Shown here: piece after piece, positions 23,897 to 34,186 of the stretch | How positions within the stretch are numbered: position 1 is the stretch's first letter | How the letters are laid out: each line of letters opens with the position of its first letter | Position numbers and translations under genes: made by a program | Assembly (NCBI GenBank): GCA_020744425.1 | Contig: JAGMUV010000039.1 | Coordinates: 372,001 to 436,000 of the forward strand | Length of the DNA stretch: 64,000 bases | DNA from: Dactylonectria macrodidyma | Taxonomy: Eukaryota; Ascomycota; Sordariomycetes; Hypocreales; Nectriaceae | Direction of reading: 5' to 3' | Notes under the pieces: model-generated | Database searches by the model: none | What the model saw: only the letters and a program-made list of their open reading frames with translations | What the model was told of the DNA's origin: nothing

Positions 23897-24375
23897 AACG
23901 AATCGCCTTCACTAGATCTCCTATATTAGTATTTCTGCCACGCTGCACGAAACATGACGCAGGGCCCTAGATAAATAATCCTGCTACCTTCTCCATGACA
24001 TCCTACTACCCGACCCCGGGCCTTGCTCCTGCTTAGTCTGAGAATCCGTTCTCTATGTCTCACCCTGGGTCTCCCCTGATCCTTTGCTCCAGTAGAAGCT
24101 CAGAAACCATTACACCCTTAGATGCAGAGACAGGCACCGTCTTGCCTTAAAACCGTAGTGACTTCATAATGTTAGCCGCGTTCTGTTCTTCGCCAATCGC
24201 TTTGCGCATATATCAAGGTTTCCTCCTCTAACACCACATCCGTCACAGCCCCTGAAGGCTCGACGAAGGTGGTGTATTAAGAATTTGGAATTACTCCTCT
24301 ATATAAGCCGCCTATACTACCCCCTGACTTCCTGCCCTTTTCCGCAACTTGCTTCACCTTCAACCTCTATTCGTC
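23897..24375. other. Divergent intergenic region between Helitron B1 and OB-fold-like gene
   Basis: 480 bp separate two start codons pointing away from each other. This looks like a shared bidirectional promoter. No TATA box or repeat stood out, apart from CTATATAAG near 24300 on the plus side. Confidence 0.45.
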
Positions 24376-25463
24376 ATGTCTCGGCAGGCAACCTTCTCGA
24401 ATACTATCCACTTACGAGACTTTGTCGACAGCATTACAGACGACCCGGGTCGGGAAAACGCACCTAATTACGTGGAAATCCAGACTGAAGTTAATATCTT
24501 CGATGAGGACGGCTTCTATAGTTCTCACATCGACATTAACCCTATCCGCACCCGCATTCATGCCTATCTGACGCGAGAAGAGCGCGACCTCTACACCCCT
24601 AACACCTTCTTCTATGCCGACGGCCGCTTCTCCGCCGCCCAGTCCGCGGGCGGCACGCTAGAGATCAGCGTCCAGGCCCTCAGTTTGTCGAGGTATGTCA
24701 TAACTAACACTCAGCCTCACACTCAGCCTCACACGGCTGACTTCCTAGACACCCTGGTGATGTCTCCGACTTCGAAGAATATCGCCGCTACTTACCAGGA
24801 CAGTGGTGCCCGATGGTGACCGTCATCGGATCCGTGCCACCGCCCAGTGACAACACCAGCGACCCTTCTGAACCTCGCCGCTTCACCGTTGAAACATCCG
24901 TGTACGACGCCTCAAAGGCATCTCCGGTCCCGTTCTCCATAACTTGTTTCTTTGAAAATACGAAGCGGTGGCAAAGAGTCAGAACACCATCACCTGGAGC
25001 TCTCCTGAGCATTACCGCCAAGGTAGCTGGTCGCACCACTGACACCAATCAACTGGCCCTCCGTATCCTTGACTTGGCCTATCTGCCGAGGCTTGCCCAA
25101 GCCCCCCCGGCCACGCCGACTCCGACCGCTACTCCGCCTTCAAAGCGGTCCGCTCGCTGGGAGGGCCGGGCCACTCCATCCACCCCTTCAAAGAGACAGC
25201 GCGTCTCCGAGGGCGCCAGCGATGTTGCGGAGCCATCCTACGGGAATCCAACTTCGCAAGAAGTGACAAGAGGCCGCCTCCATCTGCCGCACACAGCGGA
25301 CAGCGCAAAAGCCTCACCCAATCCCCCATCTCCTTTGACTATAGCTAATATAGCTGATGCTGAGGAATCATCGATTACATTAGCCCCTTCCCCCAGTCTT
25401 GATAGTGGAACACGGCCGCATCGCAGCCGGCACCCCCCTAGGAAATATGCTGACCGAGAGTAG
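24376..25463 (+). CDS. OB-fold-like protein, putative Helitron accessory single-strand DNA-binding factor
   Basis: Two exons, 24376-24692 and 24749-25463, with a 56-bp GT..AG intron give 343 residues. The start chosen is MSRQATFSN; a CTG or other upstream start is less likely. The N-terminal 200 residues alternate short beta-like segments (VEIQTEVNIFDEDGFY, HIDINPIRTRIHAYL, TLEISVQALSL, PMVTVIGSV, FTVETSVYD, LLSITAKVAG, NQLALRILDLAYLP), as in a pair of OB folds. The C-terminal 130 residues are Pro/Ser/Thr-rich and probably disordered, with a basic end. Some eukaryotic Helitrons carry RPA-like genes, and this gene stands head-to-head with the family-B Helitron. That link, and the fold, are inference. 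It could instead be a stand-alone gene of unknown function. Confidence 0.55.
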
Positions 25464-25591
25464 ACAGTGGTTACTGCTATAGTGTCAGGCGCCTCTACAT
25501 TTGAATTTATTTCTCCCTTTCACCCTACTGTCCTGTACCTAGCCATGACTCTCGATCTTATAAGGCAACTCTTGCAAGGTGATTCCCCTGC
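25464..25591. other. Short spacer between convergent OB-fold-like and MYND genes
   Basis: About 130 bp, no feature seen. The two flanking genes point toward each other. Confidence 0.4.
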
Positions 25592-26137
25592 TCAGTCACT
25601 TTCTTCGTCCCAAGATACACACGCTCCCCTGTGTGTCTTCCAATCCGCCTTCTAGTGTTCTTTGCCACAGTATGCCACGGCTTTGCACCGCCCGCACTTC
25701 CTAATCCCTTCCATCTTTCCGCACACCGCGCAAACTACAGCTCCCACCCGAGCCTCGGCCCCTGCCCCAACTTCGAACATCTCCTCCTGGATGGCTTGTC
25801 GCGTCTGGCTTTCGCATTCGCCTTTCCCACACACGCCGCTGACAAGAACCCCAACGTAGGGATCACCCTCTTTGTGAAGAAAGGACATTGGCGTCTGCAG
25901 AACGGTTGCGATGGGTGATCCGCAAATTCCGCAAAACGGATTGGACGCTGCGCGGCAAACCGGTTCGTGTTCTTTCAAAAAAGGCAGCACTGCACGTTGA
26001 AAACGATAGGCGTATGAATCATCTTGCCGGGCATGGGATAGGGGCCTGACGAGACTCTTTGAAATCTCGTGAGTAAAATTCAGACCTTCGGGGATATTGT
26101 CGCAGGAAAATTGGAACCGAACCGGGCACGTCGCCAT
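25592..26137 (-). pseudogene. MYND-type zinc-finger protein with premature stop inside the finger
   Basis: The ATG at 26135-26137 opens a frame of 161 residues that stops at 25652. The C-terminal part reads CAVCGKMEGIRKCGRCKAVA then YCGKEH, the first six ligands of a MYND finger. A TAG follows exactly where Gln stands in most MYND fingers (EHQKADW). Beyond the TAG the same frame continues for about 19 codons with KADWKTHRGAC, which supplies the missing Cys/His/Cys ligands, and stops at 25592-25594. A single C-to-T change (CAG to TAG) explains the break. A second Cys pair, FCGICG, lies near residue 70. The function of the N-terminal region is unknown. Confidence 0.7.
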
Positions 26138-26469
26138 GTTCAAGATGAGGGAGAGGGCTATAGATGCTATATCTTATAATCAAATGAATTGACTATAATG
26201 CTTTTAATCGTGAGCTTTTGGGAGAGTGAGTGCCAGTGACATGACTCCACCCTGGGTTGCTATTAAGGTTTCTATGAGGTTTTATAGAGAGCCGGAGATA
26301 TGTTTTATGATCTCGACATGCCAATCACACCCCACCTATAGTCAAGCCTGCAACGACGCTACAACTGCCGAGCTGCCGATCTTGCTTCAACTAAATTCAT
26401 GTCAGCTGAAAATGATAAAATTTGCTCAAGGTATGTTGACCGATTTTCGTCTCTAACTTCGTTCCTCAA
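26138..26469. other. Intergenic, AT-rich
   Basis: No gene or repeat recognised. It contains the presumed promoter of the MYND-finger gene. Confidence 0.4.
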
Positions 26470-27410
26470 GGCTCTTCTGGGCAGACCGCCTGCGGTTTGC
26501 GTCTCCTGTCTTCATTGGCTGCGTTTTTTCTGTTGAGAATCACGTGGGATTCACGTGAACTTTTAATTTATAATAATGTCGTTGCTCTTGTCGTTTGCAT
26601 TTTGCGAGATGCCTGCTTCTGCTTGAGTTAGGTGAAATCTATTATATTAGATCGGATTTTTAATATATAACATATACATAGGAAATAGTAGATTGATTTT
26701 TCTTAAAATCTCATTATTGATCTCCTTTATACCTTTTGGAATACCTGGTAGCCACTTGGCGGAGATTTTTAGTTTTTGGTGGATGTCTGGTGCTGCGAAC
26801 CCCGCTTCAGACGTCATCATCATCATGGAACGCGAACCGGACGTTCCGGGCGGGGGACATCATCGTCCCCTGCGTAAAAGAGCCAGAACGACTAGGGCAA
26901 TGGAATCGGAACAACAAGAAGGTGATAGGGAATGGGAGGAGGAGCAGATGGCACAAGAGTTATCCTAAGTCTGTAAGCAGCTTACCCAGGTTTGCAGCGA
27001 GCTGGAACAAACCCGGCTACAGTTAGATATCATGAACAATGCTCATGCAGCACGATCGCCTAGCCAGATATATTCAGATGCTGCCAGCATGACACCTGTT
27101 AGTATTGCCACTCTAATTCCATCCACGGTTCGATCGGCAACCGCGGAACCGGTGTTCTGCACAGCAGACACATCCAGGGTGTCCGAGGATCATATCAGAG
27201 ATACTACACCAGCAGCGCTTCACAGGGCCATTGAACAGGAAATGCGAACGTCTAGCGACCAACCTAGTTGGCGATGCGTCACAGTGACCAGAGACCAGAG
27301 ATGGACGAAATACCAACCGCCTGAGGGTCATCGGTAGGAACGAGGAAGAACTGAAGGGATCAAGGCGATCATCGAGGCCAAGAACATTGTGGCTAACAGA
27401 CAGACCGTCT
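26470..27410 (+). mobile_element. LINE-like 5' end: 5' UTR plus degenerate ORF1 (copy 1)
   Basis: A 5' segment (26500-26920) is repeated at 30410-30706 plus 35714-35846. Downstream, coding remnants read LTQVCSELEQTRLQLDIMNN, AARSPSQIYSDAASMTPVS, RCVTVTRDQR and, after a frameshift near 27355, IKAIIEAKNIVANRQTV. This resembles the ORF1 (Gag-like) protein of fungal Tad-type LINEs, which ends in an RVIxRxEEELK..IK-like segment. The copy stops before any reverse transcriptase. Positions 26795-26799 (GCGAA) are the unoccupied equivalent of the target site of the 5-kb transposon at 30707. Confidence 0.6.
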
Positions 27411-27490
27411 GACAGACCGACAAACCAGCCATTCTCGTCAGACCGACAGACCGGACAGACCGGTCGGTCTGAGGTGGTCTGGATCGGTCT
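27400..27490. repeat. CAGACCG-type simple repeat with palindromic core
   Basis: The words CAGACCG, GACAGACC and GGTCTG recur many times in 90 bp; GACAGACCGGTCGGTCTG forms a near-palindrome. It separates the LINE remnant from the piggyBac-like element downstream. Confidence 0.55.
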
Positions 27491-27729
27491 GGGTTGGCCT
27501 AAGCGGGCTACTGTTTCAGTGCCCCCCATTGGTCTACTACGCCCTTAGGAAGACGGGGAAGGTCTGTTTGCTTAACCTGGTGCGTCTGTACTTGCCAGAA
27601 AACTATTGTAAAAATTCGCGTCGTGCTCCGTACGTGCGCATCCATACCTGCATTATGATATCTTCTAGCAGGACTTCGAGCCCCGTGCTGTCTATCTCTT
27701 CGGCTGCTAAAAACCTCCACGAAGTCACG

Positions 27730-29830
27730 AGCCCCACATGACCCCTGCGATGACGAGAGTACAAGCGGGGTACCCAAAGTTTATGAAGCATTTGCTAGCA
27801 AAACACCATACAAATCATTTTGAAGAGAACAATGACTTCCCAATCAATTCCTGAAGAGGCGCAGGCACTCAATGCCTTCGACGACAAGAGCTTTATCAAG
27901 AAAAAGCACAGCTATCCAGTGGGGCCCAATGAATTCACCCGGGCGCCGGTTTTTCCGGCCGACACGACCCGCGGCCATACCTTCGAGCCATTCCACATAG
28001 AAGCTCGCGACCTTCACATCAACCAACTGCCCCATACGCTGCTGCAGCTATTCCAGCTTTTCCTGCCTATTTGGCTCGTTGAGAAATAGATTCACTACAG
28101 AAATAGCTGGGTCGCTAGTTTGATCGCAAAGGGCGTAACTGACAGCTGGAATGAGGAGCTGAAGCCAAAGTCAAGGGTTTGGAGCTGGGTGGCAAGGGAT
28201 CACTGTTGCAGATGTATACATATGGTTCGGCATGCTGATTTACGTAGGAATTCACAAGGAAAGAAGGTTCGAAAGCCACTGGAGTACCCCAAAGCTGGGG
28301 AAGCAAGGCGCTCTTCACTCTATCCTCAAGTTCATGCCCCTATCGAAGTTTCAGCTCATCCACCGCTATCTCCGTCCCTTTGACCACACCAAGATTGACA
28401 AGACCGCGCCTCTTCCTAAGGTCTTCCAAGCTGCTGAAGAGTGGTCTGACCTTATCAAGCAAGTGTCACTCCAGCTTTTTCAACCAGGCACTTATCTCGC
28501 TGTAGATGAGTGCATGATCCGCTACACAGGCAAATCAGAAGAGACGGCTACGTTGAAGAATAAGCCCGTGAAGCTTGGGTTCAAGATATGGGTCGTCGCA
28601 CAGAAGGGCTTTTTCCTTAGGTGGCTGTGGCACCTTAAGAACGCTAGGTACGGCGCTGTTGGCATTGAACCCGCGAAGACGAGGGCCTCGAGAGGGCGCG
28701 GCAAGAAGCAGGAGGAAGGCAGCGATGTAATCCCCCTGAACTCGACTCAGAGCGTCGTTGTTGCCCTATGTAATCTGCTGCCAAAGCAGACATATCACGT
28801 CGTCGTGGATAACCTCTTCTCCTCAGCAGATCTCTTCCGCAGCCTTAGCACACACGGCCACGGTGCTACAGGCACAGCTCGCCCTAATTGTGGCATCCAC
28901 AAGGAGCTCAAGGCAGATGAAAAGAGGGATAAGGATAGCGGAAAATCAGGTTACGAATACAACGAGGTCAAGGTCATTACGACCGCTGACAATCAGGTAG
29001 GAAGCTACGATAAGATTCTATGCAAATCTCTTACTAACTTGTCTTCTTCTTCTCTTTATAGGTCAACCAAATCGCGTGGAAGGACAACGCCCTCGTGCTA
29101 TTCCTGACAACCGTGTTCAAGGGCGATGAGCGTACCTCGCGGAAGAGGAAGAGGCCGTCAACCGACCATCCACGAGCACGGCCAGTACAGCATTTTTTTT
29201 GGTAAGGAAGCCGTGAAGGAAGTCAACATTCCTACCGTGGCTGCTTTCTATAACGATGAGATGAATCATGTTGATCGAGGCGATCAACTGAGGGCATATC
29301 TAGGCTATGACCACCCCCTTCGCCGCGGCGCTTGGCAGGCTCTTACGTGGACCTTCCTCTTTGAAGTTATCCTAGTTAACACCTATCTTCTGCAGCTACA
29401 CGGCCAGCCGGATTGGGCAAAGTATATAGATCAACAAGAGTGGAGGGAGTGCATTTTCAACGCCTTGTTTAACTTCTATTCTGAAGAAAGCGATTCTAGG
29501 AAGCATTACCGGACTGGGGTCGAGCTTGATACTCAAGACCGCCAAAAATGCAGTGAACACAGCGATCGGGGCATCAATCATGTCAACCAGGGGGTAAAAT
29601 CGGATTGCCTAGCTTGTCAGGGCTTTCAACAGGGGCAGCCTAGGTCAAGGGGCCAGAAAAGAAGCCCCTTAGTGGAGGTAACAGGCAATACGAGGAAGAA
29701 GCGCGGCGGGCAGACTTGGTACGGATGTAAGTTGTGCAATGTGGCGATTTGTAACAACCAAAATTGCTGGGACTTCTATCACAGGCCAATTTACTAGGAA
29801 AAAGAAGTACCTTTCATTTGGCTCATTTTA
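27730..29830 (+). pseudogene. piggyBac-like transposon P2, degenerate transposase
   Basis: The 5' part from AGCCCCACATGACCCCTGCG is shared with P3 at 61253. The transposase starts at the ATG at 27833. Visible blocks: LAVDECMIRYTGK (first Asp), YHVVVDNLFSSADLFRSL (second Asp), an intron at about 28996-29060, MNHVDRGDQLRAYLG (third Asp), and a C-terminal Cys cluster (CLACQGF, CKLCNVAICNNQNCW). Breaks: TGG to TAG at about 28087 with a frameshift soon after, and a frameshift in a T8 run near 29194. P3 has sense codons at these places. The 3' limit is where similarity to P3 stops (CATTTTAATTGGC). Confidence 0.85.
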
Positions 29831-29974
29831 ATTGGCTCGAGATCCCTGTCGTGACCACAGTGGAGGTTTTTAGCAGCCGAAGGGATACTGCAGTCTCTTG
29901 ATCCCTGTCTTAATTATTGACCCTCACCCTATTGGCTAGGTCTCTTAGGTCTGCATTAAGCTCTTTAAATCGTG
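29831..29974. other. Spacer after piggyBac P2
   Basis: No feature recognised. Confidence 0.3.
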
Positions 29975-30277
29975 CTACTCAAAATGGTGCCTGCTCTTCA
30001 AAGCCCGCTGCATAGGTCTTATTGGCTACGCAAAACAAAAGTAACACACACACGCGCCTTATTGGCCAAGTCTCTTCATCCACCCACCCAGAGCCGACCA
30101 CTTAAAACCGCGCCCTCTTCTCAACACGTGCAGCAACCCCTAGTAAAACAGGCTCTAGTTTTGCAAGCTTCGTACCGAAAGGCTACTCAGCGCAAGGGAG
30201 CCGCCAACTTGCCCACCACGCCCAGCTTCCAACTTCCAACTTCCAACGTCCCCCGGCGGACGTGCGCCTTCCCCTGT
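29975..30277. repeat. 300-bp dispersed repeat, copy 1
   Basis: It contains TTGGCTACGCAAAACAAAAG, CCACCCAGAGCCGACCACTT and GTGCAGCAACC. The same block, about 90% identical, is at 39895-40170, where it interrupts Helitron B2. It has no coding potential and no clear terminal repeat. Confidence 0.65.
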
Positions 30278-30409
30278 GCCTTTCGGTACGAAAGGTCTTC
30301 TTAAGCTCTGGGATTCCACCCCCAAAATTTTGGCCCCCCCTTGCAAAATTACCGCATTAAGCGATGCGCAACCGCACCTCCTAATTGGTCCTAATCCTCC
30401 CACTCTCAA
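30278..30409. repeat. Dispersed repeat shared with 16517-16694
   Basis: It starts with the palindrome-containing GCCTTTCGGTACGAAAGG, followed by CTTAAGCTCTGGGATTCCAC and GCAACCGCACCTCCTA. The copy at 16517 follows a Helitron 5' end, so this block may be part of a non-autonomous Helitron-like element. Confidence 0.55.
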
Positions 30410-30706
30410 TTCATTGGCTGGGATTTTTCTGTTAAGAATCACGTGGTATTCACGTGAGCTTTTAATTTATAATAAAATGTCGTCGCTCTTGTCGTTTGCA
30501 TTTGGTGAGATTGCTGCTTCTACTTGAGTTGGGTGAAATCTATTACATTGGATCGGATTTTTAATATATAATATATATATATATATAGGAAACAGTGGAT
30601 TGATTTTTCTCGAAATCTCATTATTGATCTCCTTTATACCTTTTGGAATACCTGGTAGCCACTTGGCGGGGATTTTTGGTTTGTAGTGGAAGTCTGGTGC
30701 TGCGAA
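30410..30706 (+). mobile_element. LINE-like 5' segment, copy 2, left part
   Basis: It matches 26500-26799 closely, including GATCGGATTTTTAATATATA and CTTTATACCTTTTGGAATAC. It is split at GCGAA (30702-30706) by the 5-kb transposon and resumes at 35714. Confidence 0.75.
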
Positions 30707-30967
30707 TACGGAAGGCCATAGGGGGCAGTGTCCGAAAACTCAACTTTTTACTTTTTCCCTCACTAGGCCAACCCCAATGTGCCTTTATCCTTCTGTTTAA
30801 TCACATGAGAGCGTACATTACCGTAATGGTAAAAACCCTTCAACAGGGGGAGCTCATTAGTATGGCCCTAATACAGTTAGTGTTAAGCCTGAGGGATATA
30901 ATAACTACGGCCACAAACGTGGCAATTGGAAAGCGATCGTAACTCTTCATTCTCGTCCCTCTACACG

Positions 30968-32118
30968 ATGGATACACCTTCATCCCCTGCGACGGAGTAC
31001 TGCCCAAAAGACCGCAGCCGTCATGCAGATACACGTACGAAGTACCCTGGGGCACTTTATTGCCCAAAGTGCGCTCAAGAGCTCCCTACGACTTCGTCTT
31101 CGGTTGGCGCCGTGGCCCCTATTTCTATCGACCTCACAATCGACTCACCTACACCCCGAACAACGGCACCACGGGGCAATGCGATGACGATTCCTTCTGA
31201 ACGATCCCGATCGAGACCTGATACGTATCAGAATGCTACGAATTCGGCTATTGAAAGCCGCACAAGGAGCATCGCAGCTACAAGCAATACGGTTCCAATC
31301 ACTATCGAATTACACGCTTCGTTTTGGTCATGCGATGGCTATTATGATACCGTCCTCGATGGTGTTGAAACCCCGTATACGATAAAACAGCCAATCACAT
31401 TGGAAAGCGTACGGGGAAGATCAAGGCCGTTCTGGGGGCTAAGTACCCTTCTCATGCCGCAATGATACAGTTTATTGTCAAGCATTGTGATAAGAAGCTT
31501 GCAGTCAAGGAATGGAAAATCGTTCATTCCGTAGTAACTCAAGCTGCTACTTTTGGGCCCATTGAGTTCTCAGATGCCGCGTACGAAACCACTTCGCTTG
31601 CGGACCTTTTTGATGAGGCCAATATCACGCTGTCACCAAGGCGTGATACGGTCCATTTGAACTTTTGGTACTTCAATATAAAGCCTCGGCCTGATATTGA
31701 CTCACCGATTCCGTCAAGAGCCGTACGTGGCCGCAAGCGAGCGATTGATCGCTTACCCTCTGGTTTTGAATCAGAAACCTCGGCTTCAAGCCCTGCTAAG
31801 CGCACAGCTTCCCGTACGGTTAAGTCAGAGCGCGTATCTTCAATTAAGAAGAAATCCAAGCCACAGAAGCTATCTCATATAGCTGTTAAAGAGGAGGCTA
31901 AGACACCCTTGAAGTTGGAGCAACAGGATGAAATCAAGGCTGAAATTCAGGTTGAGCTTTCAGGTGACGATGGCGCGGATACGGCTACTTTTGAGGCTGT
32001 ACTTGATGATCCGTTTGCGAGTGATACTGATGAACACTCAGAGGCCCAGGCTCAATTACCTGAGAAGAGGGAGCTTCCGGTCCGGATTAACAGGGGGAAG
32101 AAGAGGAATATGGATTAG
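30968..32118 (+). CDS. Transposon protein A: SUMO-motif-rich, unknown function (frame shift or unresolved intron near 31412)
   Basis: From the ATG at 30968 the frame reads YCPKDRSRH and LYCPKCAQEL (possible zinc site), then ISIDLTIDSPTP, which resembles a SUMO-interacting motif. After about residue 148 (31412) the similarity of composition continues in a second frame (VLGAKYPSHAAMIQFIVKHC, then KLAVKEWKIVHSVV) that stays open to 32118. No convincing intron joins the two, so a one-base indel near the run CGGGG is likely, unless a non-standard event is used. The C-terminal 120 residues are basic then acidic, and contain four tetrapeptides of the SUMO-acceptor type (VKSE, VKEE, LKLE, IKAE). The gene ends 33 bp from the end of the convergent integrase gene. 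No homologue is known to me. Confidence 0.55.
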
Positions 32119-32151
32119 TTTGAGCTCGAATTGCATTAATTGGTTATGTAT

Positions 32152-33777
32152 TTAGTCGTATAGTTGATCTTCCTCACCCCAGTCAATCTCTTCCCCCTCA
32201 ATGCGTTCCAAAAGCGAAGCGGTATCAATATCGTGTATAGCCAGATGATCACGTACGCGGTCGAGGCCACCCGTAGGCGATTCTAATAGCGCCAGCGCCG
32301 GCTGCTGCTTACTCCTAATATACTCTTCCAGACGGGCTCGTAAGAATAGATACGCTGAAAGCTTAGGCTGCTGTGGCCGATCAATTGGTAGATCATCTTG
32401 GCCTGCAAGAATCCGATCACATACAGCTATTGTATCCTCTGGCAAGTAAGCATCAAGGTCAATACGGTCCCCTTCGAAGATATCTTGGAGCGTCTGTAAT
32501 CGATCTTGAGGGATGACCTCTGCAAAGCTCTCAACCTGCCGTGCATTAGGCTGGAAGTAGAGGGTCCAGGGCTGCCCAGGGACCACATGTGGCCTATTGC
32601 GCTGTTTGCGAATGTAGTGTGAATTCCATGTAAGTACGAAGTCGGCGAACTCATCCCGCAGGATTGGCATGAAAAGATATAACATCGCAATACGGTCGGG
32701 TAGGGAGTCATTTGAGAAGTGGCCAAGGGCGGTAATTTCACCAAAATACTCCTAGACTCATGTTAGTATAGAGCCAAACGAAGCAATAATAGTACATACC
32801 CGCCAGAACTTAGCCCTGCCCCTACTCAATCGAAGCCACCAACTCTCAATCTTCTCGTTATGCGTGCTTTTGCCATAGATCCAGCAGTCACGGAAGCGCA
32901 TATCTTGTGGCCTACCGTCCCGTACGCGAATGCGCGTCTTCGAAAGGTAAAAGTGCGCTCCGGCCATAAGGATTGTCTCTCGGCCGCGGTCGGAGCGGAT
33001 GATATTTGGCATTGTCTTCCGCTGCGAGAGAACATCGAGATATTGCGCAACAACGCTTCGTGACGTACCAGAAGATATACCTACGTAAAACCACGTAATA
33101 AACCGTGAGTAGGCGTCAATTGAAGCATAGATCTCAAAGCCCCAAGCCTTCAATTTGTCATATGCGTCGAGCGACCAGATAAAATCGGGGCCTGGAGCAG
33201 TCCATCCAGTTCGGCGATACCGCATCGTATTCCACCGTTCGGTAACACACGTAGGGGAAAAGTCGCGGAAGCATGAGAACAGGGCTCGGCGGCTCAAGAT
33301 ATGATGATTTCGGCGGACATATACGTAGAGAAGGGTGCGCCCGTAAGTCTCGAGTTTCGTATGTAATTCGGCCTCGTTTTCGAAGAAACGGCGCAACTCG
33401 TGTATTCTCTCGCTCGTCATCTCAGGGGTTTGACGCCGCCAAAGGCCAAGGTCTCGCCGTATCCGTGATAGCCCAGTCTTTGAGATAAGAAAGCCCTCGG
33501 AATGAAGCTGTAGAAGCATAAAGTGATCGTTCAAGACCTTATCGAAGAATAAGTCTTTGATACGCTCTCGTAGTTGTTCTGAGTCTTGAGTGTATCGCCT
33601 CATAGAAGCATCCCAAAACCGCAGGTTAGTATACAGGGTCGTACGCTTGACTACGACGTGGAATTCGTCCCTAAGTCGATCGAGGATCTGTTTTGCCGTG
33701 AGGCCTTCGTCGTTTTTCCATTGTTGAATCTGAAGGCGAAATGGTGATATGTCAACTGAAGGGCGGCCTCCAGGCAT
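32152..33777 (-). CDS. DDE integrase/transposase (rve-type core) of the 5-kb transposon
   Basis: Exon 1 is 33777-32800 and exon 2 is 32751-32152, with a 48-bp intron containing CTAAC and TAG end; the spliced protein has 525 residues. The N-terminal 60 residues (MPGGRPSVDISPF, then LRDEFHVVVKRTTLYTNLRF) look like a helix-turn-helix DNA-binding region. The core holds the three acidic residues: WSLDAYDKLKAWGFEIYASI (Asp204), NIIRSDRGRET (Asp263) and STHNEKIESWW (Glu311 or Glu308). After the core come YFGEITALGHFSNDSLPDRI and FVLTWNSHYIRKQRNRPHVV, a conserved tail in fungal and animal proteins usually labelled integrase core domain. It should cut at the 36-bp ends and produce 5-bp staggers. The frame is undamaged. 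Confidence 0.88.
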
Positions 33778-34186
33778 ACTGGGCCAGCTGCTATCGTATC
33801 TTGCCGCACGGAGTCGAGTGTGATTGTAGGAAAAGGAGGAATCTTAAGGTAAGTTTGCGCGATTTAAATTTAAAAAGGGGGCTTGGTTACGATTGTAACC
33901 GTATGGCGCAGAATTGTCCTATACCTAATATGTTTAGCCTCACTTAGATCCACAACATTTAAACACAAGTCACAGGAAACACAGAAAATCTAGATCAAAA
34001 TTGATTTCAGACCCTCTACTTAGAAAAGGGATATCATAGTTCGCCGTACGCCCTCGTACGCTAATATACACAAATATACTCTGCGTTTCCTCATAAATCA
34101 AACAATTCGCACTAGCGACTGGGCAGATTAGAGTAAAAATGAACAATCAGTAAGAGCCCGTACGTTTACGTATTGGGTCGCATACC
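33778..34186. other. Intergenic part of the 5-kb transposon
   Basis: AT-rich, no gene seen. It lies upstream of the integrase start and downstream of the Cys-cluster gene, and so holds the integrase promoter. Confidence 0.5.

Noticed and set aside
27400..27490. CRISPR-like array of CAGACCG repeats
   Set aside because: Repeats are 7 bp and contiguous with no spacers; the DNA is eukaryotic. It is a simple-sequence tract.
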